Shown: positions 26,650 through 36,514, numbered from the stretch's first letter. The stretch: DNA of 41,479 bases from Flavobacteriaceae bacterium (GCA_002690805.1 NZFW01000020.1:220777-262255); one strand, 5' to 3'. Notes: generated by a model not told the origin, from the letters alone. Translations and numbers: made by a program.

Positions 26650-27864
26650 ATGAAATGGCATCATAATTTATTAGTAGGAGTAATTAATGGCCTTGAACAA
26701 TTTTTTTTTCATAAAAGAAGATCAGTTAAAGTTGTTGAAGAGCTTTTTGAAAAGAATAAAAAATGGGGTTCTCGTGATAGAAAAATTGTTTCATATTTAA
26801 TTTTTGAAAATGTAAGATGGGTAAGAAAATTTGCTTATTGTTCTAACATAAAAGAGTTATCAACCAAAAAAGACTTATGGAGCATCCTTGGATCATCAAT
26901 TGTAATTAAAGATAGACTTCTTCCAAATTTTATTGAATTTTCTCATCTTGACTCTAAAAAAATTCTCAATAGAGAAAAAAAAATTAAAAACAATAGAAAA
27001 ATCAGTCAATCTATTCCTGACTGGATAGACTCATTGGGTGTTAATGATTTTGGGAACAAAATATGGGATAAAGAGATTAAGGCATTAAATATTAAATCAA
27101 ATTTAGTTCTTAGGTGTAATACATTAAAATCAAATATAAATCATCTTAAAAAAGAACTCTCAAAAAACAATATTGATTCATTCCTAATAAAAGAATATCC
27201 TCATGCTTTAATAATTAAAGAACCCAAAAAGATTACAAATTTATCCTGTTTTAAAATGGGGTATTTTGAAATACAAGATGCAAATTCTCAAAAAGTAGCA
27301 TTATCCTGTAATTTAAAAACTAGAATGACAGTTATTGATGCCTGTGCAGGAGCAGGTGGTAAAAGCTTGCATATGGCTAGTATTATGAAAAATAAGGGAG
27401 AAATTATTGCATTAGATCCGTTTGATAATAAACTTAAAGAACTAAATAATAGAGCAATAAGAAATGGTATAGATATAATTCGAACTTTAAATACATCAAA
27501 TAAAAATTTAATTTCAAATATAATTGGAAAAGCTGATAGGGTTTTGATAGATGCTCCCTGTAGCGGTCTAGGTGTTCTTAAAAGGAATCCCGATGCAAAA
27601 TGGAATATGACTCCAAAAAAAATTAAAGATTTAATAAAAGTTCAAGATAGTTTATTAGAAGAATGGTCAAAATATTTAAAAAAAGGAGGTGAACTTATTT
27701 ATGCAACATGCTCAATTTTTAAAAATGAAAATACAAATCGGATTAAAACATTTTTAAAGAGTGAAAGTGGAAAAAATTTTAAGATTATAAAAGAAAAAAC
27801 ATTTTTTTCATATTCAACTGGATTTGATGGATTTTATATTGCTCAACTTAAAAACTGTGAATAA
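26650..27864 (+). CDS. RsmB/NOP-family RNA (cytosine-5-)-methyltransferase
   Basis: The 404-residue protein has an N-terminal NusB-like helical region (about 5-90) with KKWGSRDRKIVSYLIFENVR, as in 16S rRNA m5C967 methyltransferase RsmB. The Rossmann domain has the SAM motif DACAGAGGK (230-238), motif IV DAPCSG (Cys304) and motif VI ATCS (Cys354); the two cysteines are the catalytic pair of this class. RNA target is probably 16S rRNA. I chose the ATG at 26650 rather than TTG at 26641. It starts 22 bases after the ABC exporter gene. Confidence 0.9.
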   Translation: MKWHHNLLVGVINGLEQFFFHKRRSVKVVEELFEKNKKWGSRDRKIVSYLIFENVRWVRKFAYCSNIKELSTKKDLWSILGSSIVIKDRLLPNFIEFSHLDSKKILNREKKIKNNRKISQSIPDWIDSLGVNDFGNKIWDKEIKALNIKSNLVLRCNTLKSNINHLKKELSKNNIDSFLIKEYPHALIIKEPKKITNLSCFKMGYFEIQDANSQKVALSCNLKTRMTVIDACAGAGGKSLHMASIMKNKGEIIALDPFDNKLKELNNRAIRNGIDIIRTLNTSNKNLISNIIGKADRVLIDAPCSGLGVLKRNPDAKWNMTPKKIKDLIKVQDSLLEEWSKYLKKGGELIYATCSIFKNENTNRIKTFLKSESGKNFKIIKEKTFFSYSTGFDGFYIAQLKNCE

Positions 27865-27940
27865 ACAGTGAATTATAATTTTATCTATATAACAACAATA
27901 ATATATTAAAAAGTATTTTTACACTTACTATATATTTTAT

Positions 27941-30900
27941 ATGATTCAATTTTTCGGTATCCAAAGTAAAACTGTTTTTGCTGTTCAAACAAATTCAACT
28001 TTAAACCAAAATACAATAAGTAAATTAAGTTGGTTGTTTAGCGATATGCCATTAATACAAGAAGAGATAATTAACGGTGACTATATAGGCCCTAAAGCAA
28101 ATATGCTGACTCCTTGGAGTACAAATGCTGTTGAAATTCTTCAAAACATGGGAGTATACAGTGTTATAAGAATTGAAAAGTATTTTTTAACGAATAAAAA
28201 AATTGTTTTTGATCCAATGTTGCAAGAAAAATTCACAAAACTTGATCAAAATATATTTAAACTAAATAAAAAACCAGAACCGATTCTTAAAATTAGGAAT
28301 ATAAGTGAATTCAATGAAAAAGAAGGACTTGCATTAAATAAGGATGAAGTTGATTACCTAGAAAACCTAGCCACTATACTAAAAAGAAAATTGACAGATT
28401 CTGAAGTTTTTGGGTTTTCTCAAGTAAATTCTGAACATTGTAGGCATAAAATTTTTAATGGTGAATTTATAATTGACCGATTATCAAAAAAAGAATCATT
28501 ATTTAATTTAATAAAGAATACATCTAAAAAAAATCCTAATGAAATTGTATCAGCATATAAAGATAATGTTGCATTTATAAAAGGACCTAAAATTGAACAA
28601 TTTGCCCCCTCCAAAGGAGATAAGCCGAGTATTTACAAGAAAACCGATATAAAGAGTGTTATTTCATTAAAAGCTGAAACACATAATTTTCCAACTACTG
28701 TTGAACCTTTCAATGGAGCAGCAACTGGTTCTGGGGGGGAGATAAGAGATCGGCTAGCAGGAGGACAAGGTTCAATTCCATTAGCAGGAACTGCAGTTTA
28801 TATGACACCATACTCTAGGGTTTCAGAGAATAGACCTTGGGAAAAAAAATTTCATGAAAGAGTTTGGAGATATCAGACCCCTTTAAATATATTAATCAAA
28901 GCATCTAATGGTGCTTCAGATTTTGGAAATAAATTTGGCCAACCATTAATTGCAGGTTCATTATTTACATTCGAACATCATGAAAATAAGCACAAAATTG
29001 GATATGATAAAGTTATTATGCAGGCAGGTGGAATTGGTTTTGCTAATGCTCTTCATGCTAAAAAACATACCCCAAAAAAGGGAGATATTATTATTATTTT
29101 AGGAGGTGATAATTACAGAATAGGTATGGGAGGTGCAGCAGTTTCATCAGCTAACACTGGAGCTTTTGAAACTGGAATTGAACTAAATGCAATCCAACGG
29201 TCAAATCCTGAAATGCAAAAAAGAGTCGCAAATGCGATTAGAAGTCTTTGTGAACAATCAAAAAATCCAATAATTTCAATTCATGATCACGGGGCTGGAG
29301 GTCATTTAAATTGTTTATCTGAGCTTGTTGAAGATACAGGAGGTGAAATTTTTTTAAATAAATTACCAATTGGAGATCCAACTTTATCAGATAAGGAAAT
29401 AATAGGTAACGAATCTCAAGAAAGAATGGGGCTTATTGTCGCACCAAAAGACGTTAAGCTTCTTAGGGATATTTGTAAAAGAGAAAGAGCACCAATTTAT
29501 TTAGTAGGTAAAGTTACTGGTGATGAGCATTTTACTTTTGTAAATAAAATTACTGATCAAAAACCTATCGATTTAGAATTAAAATCTCTTTTTGGCAGCT
29601 CCCCTAAAACAAAAATGTATGATAAGACCATAAAAAATGAATATGATAAAGTAAATTTAAAAAAAGATCCAATAGTTTCCTTACAGAAAATTTTAATGCT
29701 TGAAGGTGTAGCTTGTAAAGATTGGTTAACTAATAAAGTAGACAGGTGTGTTACTGGACGAGTCGCACAACAACAAACTGTTGGTCCAATTCAATTGCCT
29801 TTGAGTAATTGCGGTGTTATTTCATTGGATTATATAGGAAGAAATGGAATTGCAACAAGTATTGGACACTCTCCCATCGTTGGATTAATTGACCCTTCAA
29901 AAGGAAGCATAAACTCTATAGCTAAAGCATTAACCAATATCATTTTTGCACCATTAAAAAACGGTTTAAGGTCAATTTCTCTATCCGCAAACTGGATGTG
30001 GCCCTGTAATAATCCAGGTGAAGATGCTAGATTATATAGTGCTGTTGAATCATGCTCTAAATTTTCTCAAGATTTAGGAATAAATATTCCTACAGGTAAA
30101 GATTCACTATCAATGAAGCAAAAATATTTTGATGGGGATGTAACTGCACCAGGAACAGTCATAATTTCAGCAACTGGACAATGTTCTGATGTAAAAAATA
30201 TTGTAACTCCAAACATTAAAATTAATGGAGGTTCTTTATTTTATATCGATTTTTCAAGTGATCAAAATTATTTAGGTGGAACTGCATTTGCACAAATACA
30301 AAATAAAATAGGAAGGGAAGCTTCCTTTGTTAAAGATTCAGTCTATTTCAAACGAGCTTTTAATTTAGTTCAAGAATTAATAAAAGATGGGAAGATTTCT
30401 GCAGGTCATGACATAAGTTATGGAGGTTTTATTACTACTTTATTAGAAATGTTTTTTTCAGTTCAAGGGATTGGAGCTGAAATTAAATTAATTGAAACAA
30501 ACAACATTAATCAAAGTTTGTTTTTTGAAAATTCTGGAATTATTGTTCAGTCAAAATTATCTTTAGATAAATATTTTAGCAAAAATAGTATTAAGTGTGT
30601 TAAAATTGGAGAAGTTAAACTATCTAATGAAGTAATTATTAAACATGGTGATGATAGAATCAGCATTGATATAAATAATTATAGAGATATTTGGTTTAAA
30701 ACATCGACTGATTTAGATAGCAAACAAACAGCTAATAATCTTGCTTTTGAAAGGTTTAATAATTATAAAAATCAAACCTTAAATTTCAAATTCCCAAATA
30801 TTTTTACTGGAAAACTTCCATTAACTTCAAATAAAAGAATTAAAGCAGCAGTAATTAGAGAAAAAGGAAGTAACTCTGAAAGAGAAATGGCTTATGCAAT

Positions 30901-31600
30901 GCAAGTTGGTGGTTTCGAGGTTACAGATGTACACATGACTGACTTAATAAATGGTTATACAGATCTATCTGAGTTTAACTTTATAGTTGCTGTTGGCGGA
31001 TTTTCAAATTCAGATGTGTTAGGTTCAGCAAAGGGTTGGGCAGGATCATTTATTCATAATGAAAAAGCAAATAAAAGTTTGAAAATGTTTTTTGAAAGAG
31101 AAGACACATTATCTCTTGGAGTTTGTAATGGATGTCAACTTTTTATAGAGCTGGGCCTTATTACACCTGAGTTAGAAAATAAACCCAAAATGCTAGCTAA
31201 TGATTCAGGTAAGTTTGAATGTATTTTTACTGCTGTTGATATTCTTAAATCTACATCTATTATGCTCAAAGGTCTTGAAGGAAGTAGACTTGGTATATGG
31301 GCAGCTCACGGAGAAGGAAAATTTCTTTTACCCGGATCAAAAAATAATTATCAAATTCCTGCAACTTATCATTACGAATCATATCCTGCAAATCCAAATG
31401 GATCAGATCACAACGCAGCTATGTTATCAAGTAATGATGGCAGACACCTAGCTATGATGCCACATCTGGAGCGTTCAACATTTCCTTGGAACTGGGCTTA
31501 TTATCCAGAAGATCGTAAAAAAGATCAGATCACTCCATGGATCAAAGCTTTTGAAAATGCAAGAAACTGGTTTTATGAAAATCAGTACATCAATCATTAA
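27941..31600 (+). CDS. purL: Phosphoribosylformylglycinamidine synthase (single-chain, large form)
   Basis: PurL makes FGAM from FGAR, glutamine and ATP in the fourth step of purine synthesis. The 1219-residue chain is the large form with the glutaminase fused at the C-terminus: N-terminal domain (1-~150), synthetase halves with SQVNSEHCRH (about 163-172) and FPTTVEPF, and glutaminase with LGVCNGCQLF (Cys1062). Length is near that of enteric PurL (1295). The ATG at 27941 is preceded by a 76-base gap with no clear consensus promoter. The next gene, an acyl-CoA ligase, is 49 bases on and not evidently related. Confidence 0.97.
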   Translation: MIQFFGIQSKTVFAVQTNSTLNQNTISKLSWLFSDMPLIQEEIINGDYIGPKANMLTPWSTNAVEILQNMGVYSVIRIEKYFLTNKKIVFDPMLQEKFTKLDQNIFKLNKKPEPILKIRNISEFNEKEGLALNKDEVDYLENLATILKRKLTDSEVFGFSQVNSEHCRHKIFNGEFIIDRLSKKESLFNLIKNTSKKNPNEIVSAYKDNVAFIKGPKIEQFAPSKGDKPSIYKKTDIKSVISLKAETHNFPTTVEPFNGAATGSGGEIRDRLAGGQGSIPLAGTAVYMTPYSRVSENRPWEKKFHERVWRYQTPLNILIKASNGASDFGNKFGQPLIAGSLFTFEHHENKHKIGYDKVIMQAGGIGFANALHAKKHTPKKGDIIIILGGDNYRIGMGGAAVSSANTGAFETGIELNAIQRSNPEMQKRVANAIRSLCEQSKNPIISIHDHGAGGHLNCLSELVEDTGGEIFLNKLPIGDPTLSDKEIIGNESQERMGLIVAPKDVKLLRDICKRERAPIYLVGKVTGDEHFTFVNKITDQKPIDLELKSLFGSSPKTKMYDKTIKNEYDKVNLKKDPIVSLQKILMLEGVACKDWLTNKVDRCVTGRVAQQQTVGPIQLPLSNCGVISLDYIGRNGIATSIGHSPIVGLIDPSKGSINSIAKALTNIIFAPLKNGLRSISLSANWMWPCNNPGEDARLYSAVESCSKFSQDLGINIPTGKDSLSMKQKYFDGDVTAPGTVIISATGQCSDVKNIVTPNIKINGGSLFYIDFSSDQNYLGGTAFAQIQNKIGREASFVKDSVYFKRAFNLVQELIKDGKISAGHDISYGGFITTLLEMFFSVQGIGAEIKLIETNNINQSLFFENSGIIVQSKLSLDKYFSKNSIKCVKIGEVKLSNEVIIKHGDDRISIDINNYRDIWFKTSTDLDSKQTANNLAFERFNNYKNQTLNFKFPNIFTGKLPLTSNKRIKAAVIREKGSNSEREMAYAMQVGGFEVTDVHMTDLINGYTDLSEFNFIVAVGGFSNSDVLGSAKGWAGSFIHNEKANKSLKMFFEREDTLSLGVCNGCQLFIELGLITPELENKPKMLANDSGKFECIFTAVDILKSTSIMLKGLEGSRLGIWAAHGEGKFLLPGSKNNYQIPATYHYESYPANPNGSDHNAAMLSSNDGRHLAMMPHLERSTFPWNWAYYPEDRKKDQITPWIKAFENARNWFYENQYINH

Positions 31601-31649
31601 TTTTATTTAATTTGGATTAATTTGTATTTTAGGCTTAAAACCTATTAAT

Positions 31650-33413
31650 ATGATACCTACTCGTCTTTTTGATTTTTTGGAGTTTGCAAAAAACAATCAT
31701 CCATCTGATAATGTTTTGAATACAAAATATAATGGAAAATGGCAATCCCTTTCAACACATGATTATGATTTAAAAGCTAATTACATAAGCTCTTCACTAA
31801 TTAGTATGGGTGTTAAACCGGGAGATAAAATTGCTATGATTTCTTCTACCAATAGATCCGAGTGGTCAATCATAGATATGGGATTATCTCAAATAGGAGC
31901 AATAAATGTTCCACTTTATCCAACAATTACCTCTAAAGATTATTTATATATCTTAAACCATTCTGAGTGCAAATATTGTTTTGTAAGCGATTTAGAAGTT
32001 TATGAAAAAGTTTTTGCTGTTAAAGAACAAGTTAAAAGTCTTAAAAACATTTATTCCTTTGATAATATTGACAAATGTTCAAACTGGAGAGAGTTAATTG
32101 ATTCAGGCCAAGAAAGTTTAGATATAAGTATTATTCAAGAACAAAAATCAAAAGTTAAACCTGAAGACTTAGCCACTATTATATATACATCGGGAACAAC
32201 TGGAACTCCCAAAGGAGTAATGTTGAGTCATAGTAATATAGTTTCAAACGTACTTTCAACCTCCAATAGGTTTCCTTTTGAAAAAGGAAAAGAAACTGCA
32301 CTTAGCTTTTTACCTATTTGTCATGTTTTCGAAAGGGTTGTTCTTTATAGTTACCTGTACAATGGTATAGATGTATATTTTGCAGAATCTTTGGAAACAA
32401 TAAGTGATAATTTAAAAGAAGTAAAACCAGAAATTATGACAGCAGTTCCTCGCCTATTAGAAAAAGTATATGATAAAATATACTCTAAAGGAGAAGAATT
32501 AGATGGACTAAAACAAAAACTATTTTACTGGGCTGTAGAGATTGCTCTTAAATATGAGCCATACAATAATAATGGAATACTATATTCTATAAAACTAGCT
32601 TTGGCCAAAAAACTTATTCTTTCAAAATGGCAAGAAGCACTTGGAGGCAATCTGAAACTTATTGCTTCAGGAAGTGCACCTCTCCAGGCCAGACTAGCAA
32701 GAGTATTTACAGCTGCCGGTATGACAATTGTTGAAGGTTATGGCTTAACTGAAACATCACCGGCAATTTCATTAAATGATATGAGAAATGGAGGTTTAAA
32801 GATTGGAACAGTTGGCAAATTAGTTGATGGAGTTGAAGTCAAAATAGCTGAAGACGGTGAAATCCTTTGTAAAGGGCCTAATGTAATGATGGGATATTAT
32901 AAAGAAGAAGAAAAAACAAAAGAAGTTATGTCAGGAGATTTTTTTCATACTGGGGACATAGGAATAATAGATTCAGATGGGTTTTTAAAAATAACCGATA
33001 GAAAAAAAGAAATGTTTAAAACATCCGGTGGAAAATATATTGCCCCAGCTGTTATTGAAGGAGAGATGAAACAATCATTATTTATTGAACAAATTATGGT
33101 TGTAGGTGAAAGTAAAAGAATGGCAGCAGCAATCATTCAACCAAATTTTGAATACATAGAAAACTGGATGAAAGAGAATAATATTCAAGAAAAAATTGGT
33201 GAAATTTATAGAAATGACAAATTAATAAATGAAATTCAAAAAGACATTGACATCCATAATGAAAAATTTGCGCAATGGGAAAAAATTAAAAAATTTGAAT
33301 TAACATCTGATCCATGGACTATTGAAAATGGATTATTAACTCCTACTATGAAGTTAAAAAGAAAAGCAATCAAATCAAAATATCAGCATTTGATAAATAA
33401 AATTTACACTTAA
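31650..33413 (+). CDS. Long-chain fatty acid--CoA ligase (FadD-like AMP-binding enzyme)
   Basis: The 587-residue enzyme would activate free fatty acids with ATP and CoA. It has the P-loop TSGTTGTPKG (about 180-189), YGLTETSP (364-371), the acyl-ligase hinge KITDRKKEMFKTSGGKYI (about 449-466), and a C-terminal lid. Length and the KMFKTSGGKY motif fit the long-chain ligase group. There is no membrane helix. It precedes the MarR gene by 118 bases and the acyl-CoA dehydrogenase gene, so it belongs to a fatty-acid use locus, though it does not seem to share the MarR promoter. Confidence 0.93.
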   Translation: MIPTRLFDFLEFAKNNHPSDNVLNTKYNGKWQSLSTHDYDLKANYISSSLISMGVKPGDKIAMISSTNRSEWSIIDMGLSQIGAINVPLYPTITSKDYLYILNHSECKYCFVSDLEVYEKVFAVKEQVKSLKNIYSFDNIDKCSNWRELIDSGQESLDISIIQEQKSKVKPEDLATIIYTSGTTGTPKGVMLSHSNIVSNVLSTSNRFPFEKGKETALSFLPICHVFERVVLYSYLYNGIDVYFAESLETISDNLKEVKPEIMTAVPRLLEKVYDKIYSKGEELDGLKQKLFYWAVEIALKYEPYNNNGILYSIKLALAKKLILSKWQEALGGNLKLIASGSAPLQARLARVFTAAGMTIVEGYGLTETSPAISLNDMRNGGLKIGTVGKLVDGVEVKIAEDGEILCKGPNVMMGYYKEEEKTKEVMSGDFFHTGDIGIIDSDGFLKITDRKKEMFKTSGGKYIAPAVIEGEMKQSLFIEQIMVVGESKRMAAAIIQPNFEYIENWMKENNIQEKIGEIYRNDKLINEIQKDIDIHNEKFAQWEKIKKFELTSDPWTIENGLLTPTMKLKRKAIKSKYQHLINKIYT

Positions 33414-33486
33414 AATTTTTTTGAAGTAATATATATTTTCTATAAAATTCTAATAGTTTATTTAAGCAGTAATAAAGAATAAATAT

Positions 33487-33506
33487 TTATTATGCACGCA
33501 TAATAA
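33487..33506. promoter_or_regulatory. Palindromic operator at the MarR promoter
   Basis: TTATTATGC (33487-33495), AC, GCATAATAA (33498-33506) is a perfect 9-bp inverted repeat with a 2-base spacer, a typical size for a MarR dimer site. A further TTATTAT half-site (33510-33516) pairs with ATAATAA (33500-33506). The palindrome covers the place where the -33 box would be (about 33490-33495) and the start of the spacer. Bound repressor would block the promoter. Confidence 0.7.
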
Positions 33507-33513
33507 TTTTTAT

Positions 33514-33521
33514 TATATTTG
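33514..33521 (+). promoter_or_regulatory. -7 box of the MarR-acyl-CoA dehydrogenase operon
   Basis: TATATTTG is an exact TAnnTTTG, 10 bases before the ATG at 33532. The -33 position about 20 bases above falls in the left arm of the palindrome and reads TATG rather than TTTG. Leader would be only a few bases long. Confidence 0.65.
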
Positions 33522-33531
33522 AATTTAATAA

Positions 33532-33960
33532 ATGGAAAAACAAAAAACTTTTGATTATGCTCTCAGATCAACCTGGCAAGGAGTAAGTAATATGTATAAC
33601 AAAGCAGCTGGAAAGTTTGATTCAACTATGGCTACCGGGTTTGTTCTTTTAAATATTGAACAAAATGGTACGCCATCAACATCTTTAGGGCCAAAAATGG
33701 GTATGGAAAACACAAGTCTATCAAGAATACTGAATACTCTTGAAAAAAGAAGTCTTATTGAGAGAAAACAAAACCCTAATGACGGAAGAAGTCGTTTAAT
33801 CCACCTTACAAAACTTGGATTAGAAAAAAGAGAGATTTCAAAAAAAATTGTTTTAGAATTTAATAAATCAGTAGCTGATCAGCTTAAAAAAGAGGAAATA
33901 AATATTTTTTTTAAAGTAATTAACTGTATTAATAAGCAAAGTCAAAAAATAAATCAATAA
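33532..33960 (+). CDS. MarR-family transcriptional regulator
   Basis: The 142-residue protein has the MarR winged helix: helix-turn-helix with LGPKMGMENTSLSRILNTLEK (about 52-72) and a wing with DGRSRLIHLT (84-93), flanked by dimerisation helices at both ends. MarR dimers usually repress their own gene and nearby genes and release DNA on binding a small ligand. The palindrome over its own promoter and the acyl-CoA dehydrogenase gene 9 bases downstream point to autorepression with control of fatty-acid use, and an acyl-CoA or fatty acid as the likely ligand. The ligand is inference. Confidence 0.9.
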   Translation: MEKQKTFDYALRSTWQGVSNMYNKAAGKFDSTMATGFVLLNIEQNGTPSTSLGPKMGMENTSLSRILNTLEKRSLIERKQNPNDGRSRLIHLTKLGLEKREISKKIVLEFNKSVADQLKKEEINIFFKVINCINKQSQKINQ

Positions 33961-33969
33961 ATCAAATTA

Positions 33970-35769
33970 ATGGTAATAGAAAATAAAAAAACACAGGGAG
34001 GTGGTTTTATAACAACAATAAATGACTCAACAAAGACAATTTTTACACCAGAAGATTTTTCTGAGGAACAAATAATGATGAAAGATGCTGTCAAAGAGTT
34101 CATTGAAAGAGAAGTATGGCCTCATAAAGAACGTTTTGAAAATAAGGATTATGGTTTCACAAAAGAAGTCATGGAAAAAGCAGGGAAGTTAGGATTTCTT
34201 GGTGTTTCTGTTCCTGAGGAATATGGTGGTCTTGGAATGGATTTTATTTCTACCATGTTAGTATGTGATTATATTTCAGCTGCATCAGGGTCATTATCTA
34301 CAGCTTTTGGTGCTCATACTGGCATAGGAACTCTTCCAATAACATTATATGGAACTAAAGAACAGAAACAAAAATATGTTCCCAATCTAGCCTCAGGAAA
34401 ATGGTTTGGATCTTATTGCCTTACTGAACCAGGTGCAGGATCTGATGCAAATTCAGGTAAAACCAAAGCCATTCTTTCTGAAGACAAAAAGAATTATTTG
34501 ATTTCTGGACAGAAAATGTGGATTTCAAATGCGGGATTTGCAAGTATATTTATTGTATTTGCTCGAATTGAGAATGATAAAAATATTACTGGTTTTATTG
34601 TTCCAGCTGATTATAATAATGGAATTATTCTTGGAGATGAAGAAAAAAAACTTGGTATTCATGCCTCGTCAACCAGACAAGTTTTTTTTAATAACACTAA
34701 GGTTCCTGTTGAAAATATGTTAGCTCAAAGAGGTGAAGGTTTTAAAATAGCCATGAATGCCCTTAATGCAGGAAGAATAAAACTTGGTGTTGCCTGTGTT
34801 GATGCTCAAAGAAGAATTATCAACGGATCAGTTAAATATGCAAATGAACGAATTCAATTCAAAACTCCAATTTCACAATTTGGTGCAATCAAAGAAAAAA
34901 TTGCAAAGATGTCTGTTGATTTATACGCAAGTGAATCAGGGAGCTATAGAGCGGCCTCTGACATTAAAGATCATATTGAATTTTTAAAAAGTGGAGGTAA
35001 GACAGACCAAGAAGCGGAATTAAAGGGGTTAGAGGAATATGCCATAGAATGTTCAATGATTAAAGTTTTTTGCTCAGAAGCTATGCAAAATTCTTCTGAT
35101 GAAGGGATTCAGATTTTTGGAGGTATGGGATTCTCAGCAGATACTCCAATGGAAGCAGCATGGAGAGATGCCCGTATTGGTAGAATTTACGAAGGAACTA
35201 ATGAAATTAACAGAATGGTTTCAGTTGGAATGCTCTTAAAAAAAGCTGCTAAAGGACATTTAGATTTAATGAATCCTGTTATGAAAGTAGTAGAAAATGC
35301 CAAGTCTAATAATTATGGTAAACTGTCTTCTGAATCTGAATTTGCCCAGGAAAAACTATTAGTTCAAAACATTAAGGATATCTTTTTATTGTTAACTGGA
35401 GCTGCTTTTCAAAAGTTTGGTTCAGAACTTGAAAACCATCAAATAGTTCTTCTTGGACTTTCGGATATTTTAATGCAGTCGTACTTTTCTGAATCAGTTT
35501 TATTAAGAACTATAAAAAATCATCAAAGATCTCACACAAACTTCTCAGAAACTCATAAAGACATGACTCAATTGTTCTTGTTTAATTCAGTTGAAAAAAT
35601 AAAAAATAAAGCAAATGAAATAGTTTTGAGTATTTCAAATGACAAGGACAAAGTTGGATTATTAAAACATATTGATCAAATGACTAGATATAAGGTTTAT
35701 CCAAATATTGTCGAGCTAAAAACGAAAATAGCAGATAAAGTCATTAAGGAAAATGAATACAAGCTATAA
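33970..35769 (+). CDS. Acyl-CoA dehydrogenase (FadE-like, ~600-residue Bacteroidota form)
   Basis: The enzyme would carry out the first step of beta-oxidation, using FAD. The 599-residue protein has the usual N-terminal helical domain with VPEEYGGLGMDF, FAD contact YCLTEPGAGSDANSG (about 154-168), WISNAGFASIF, and the catalytic-base region IYEGTNEI with Glu408. A C-terminal helical extension (about 440-599) is seen in the long Bacteroidota group. It follows the MarR gene by 9 bases and overlaps the next start by 1 base. Confidence 0.93.
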   Translation: MVIENKKTQGGGFITTINDSTKTIFTPEDFSEEQIMMKDAVKEFIEREVWPHKERFENKDYGFTKEVMEKAGKLGFLGVSVPEEYGGLGMDFISTMLVCDYISAASGSLSTAFGAHTGIGTLPITLYGTKEQKQKYVPNLASGKWFGSYCLTEPGAGSDANSGKTKAILSEDKKNYLISGQKMWISNAGFASIFIVFARIENDKNITGFIVPADYNNGIILGDEEKKLGIHASSTRQVFFNNTKVPVENMLAQRGEGFKIAMNALNAGRIKLGVACVDAQRRIINGSVKYANERIQFKTPISQFGAIKEKIAKMSVDLYASESGSYRAASDIKDHIEFLKSGGKTDQEAELKGLEEYAIECSMIKVFCSEAMQNSSDEGIQIFGGMGFSADTPMEAAWRDARIGRIYEGTNEINRMVSVGMLLKKAAKGHLDLMNPVMKVVENAKSNNYGKLSSESEFAQEKLLVQNIKDIFLLLTGAAFQKFGSELENHQIVLLGLSDILMQSYFSESVLLRTIKNHQRSHTNFSETHKDMTQLFLFNSVEKIKNKANEIVLSISNDKDKVGLLKHIDQMTRYKVYPNIVELKTKIADKVIKENEYKL

Positions 35770-36449
35770 TGACAAAATTTTGGGCTGTTTACATAATTAG
35801 AGTTGTTTCATTATATTTTTTGTCAAGTGTTATTGTTGCGGCTATTCTATACCCTGGAGGAAACATATTTGATCCAAATCAAATTGGTTATTCATTTACT
35901 AAAAACTATTTAAGTGATTTGGGTGGATTTATGAGTAGATCTGGAGAAATTAATTTTCTTTCCTCTTTTATTTTTAATACTTCAATGTTTTTATATCTAT
36001 TATCTGGAGTAGGTTTTTTATTCGTTCCTGAACTCTTTAAAAAAGAAAAAAAAATTTATTATTTAGCTTGGATAGGTAGTTTTTTCTTTTTCATTGCTTG
36101 TTTCTGTTTTGCGGGAGTTGGTTTAACTCCCCACGATTTATACCAAACACTACATGGGCATTTTGCCAAAAATGCATTTAGACTTTTAATTCCAGCATCA
36201 ATCTTTTACGTAATAGTATTATTTAAAAGTAATGTGAATAATAAATATACATTGGTCACTTTAGGATATTTATTTTTCACCACTGCTTACGTTATATATC
36301 AACTTTTGATTGAAGATGCAATGAAAAGTCCTGAAGCTTTAATGGAGTCTGTAACTATTCAGAAACTCATTGCTATAATAAGCACCATAAGTATTTTCTC
36401 ACTTACTTTTGCTTTTTCGTCGAAAATATCAAAGAATAATTCAATTTGA
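35769..36449 (+). CDS. DUF998-like multi-pass membrane protein
   Basis: The 226-residue protein has about six hydrophobic segments (about 8-27, 61-83, 95-117, 136-151, 158-178, 198-217). Between the first two lies YPGGNIFDPNQIGYSFTKNY followed by LSDLGG, which resembles the start of DUF998-type proteins. A conserved-looking LTPHDLYQTLHGHFAKNAFR stretch follows the third helix. Function is unknown. Its ATG shares one base with the stop of the acyl-CoA dehydrogenase gene, so translation is coupled and a link to the MarR operon is likely. Confidence 0.72.
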   Translation: MTKFWAVYIIRVVSLYFLSSVIVAAILYPGGNIFDPNQIGYSFTKNYLSDLGGFMSRSGEINFLSSFIFNTSMFLYLLSGVGFLFVPELFKKEKKIYYLAWIGSFFFFIACFCFAGVGLTPHDLYQTLHGHFAKNAFRLLIPASIFYVIVLFKSNVNNKYTLVTLGYLFFTTAYVIYQLLIEDAMKSPEALMESVTIQKLIAIISTISIFSLTFAFSSKISKNNSI

Positions 36450-36514
36450 CGTAAGGAATTTAATTTTAATTAAAAGAAACTCGTTAAATCTTTTTTTTGT
36501 ATTTTTTAAAAAAA

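Noticed and set aside
27854-27869. ACTGT/ACAGT hairpin at the end of the RsmB-family gene
   Set aside because: Five-base stem with no T-run; not a terminator.
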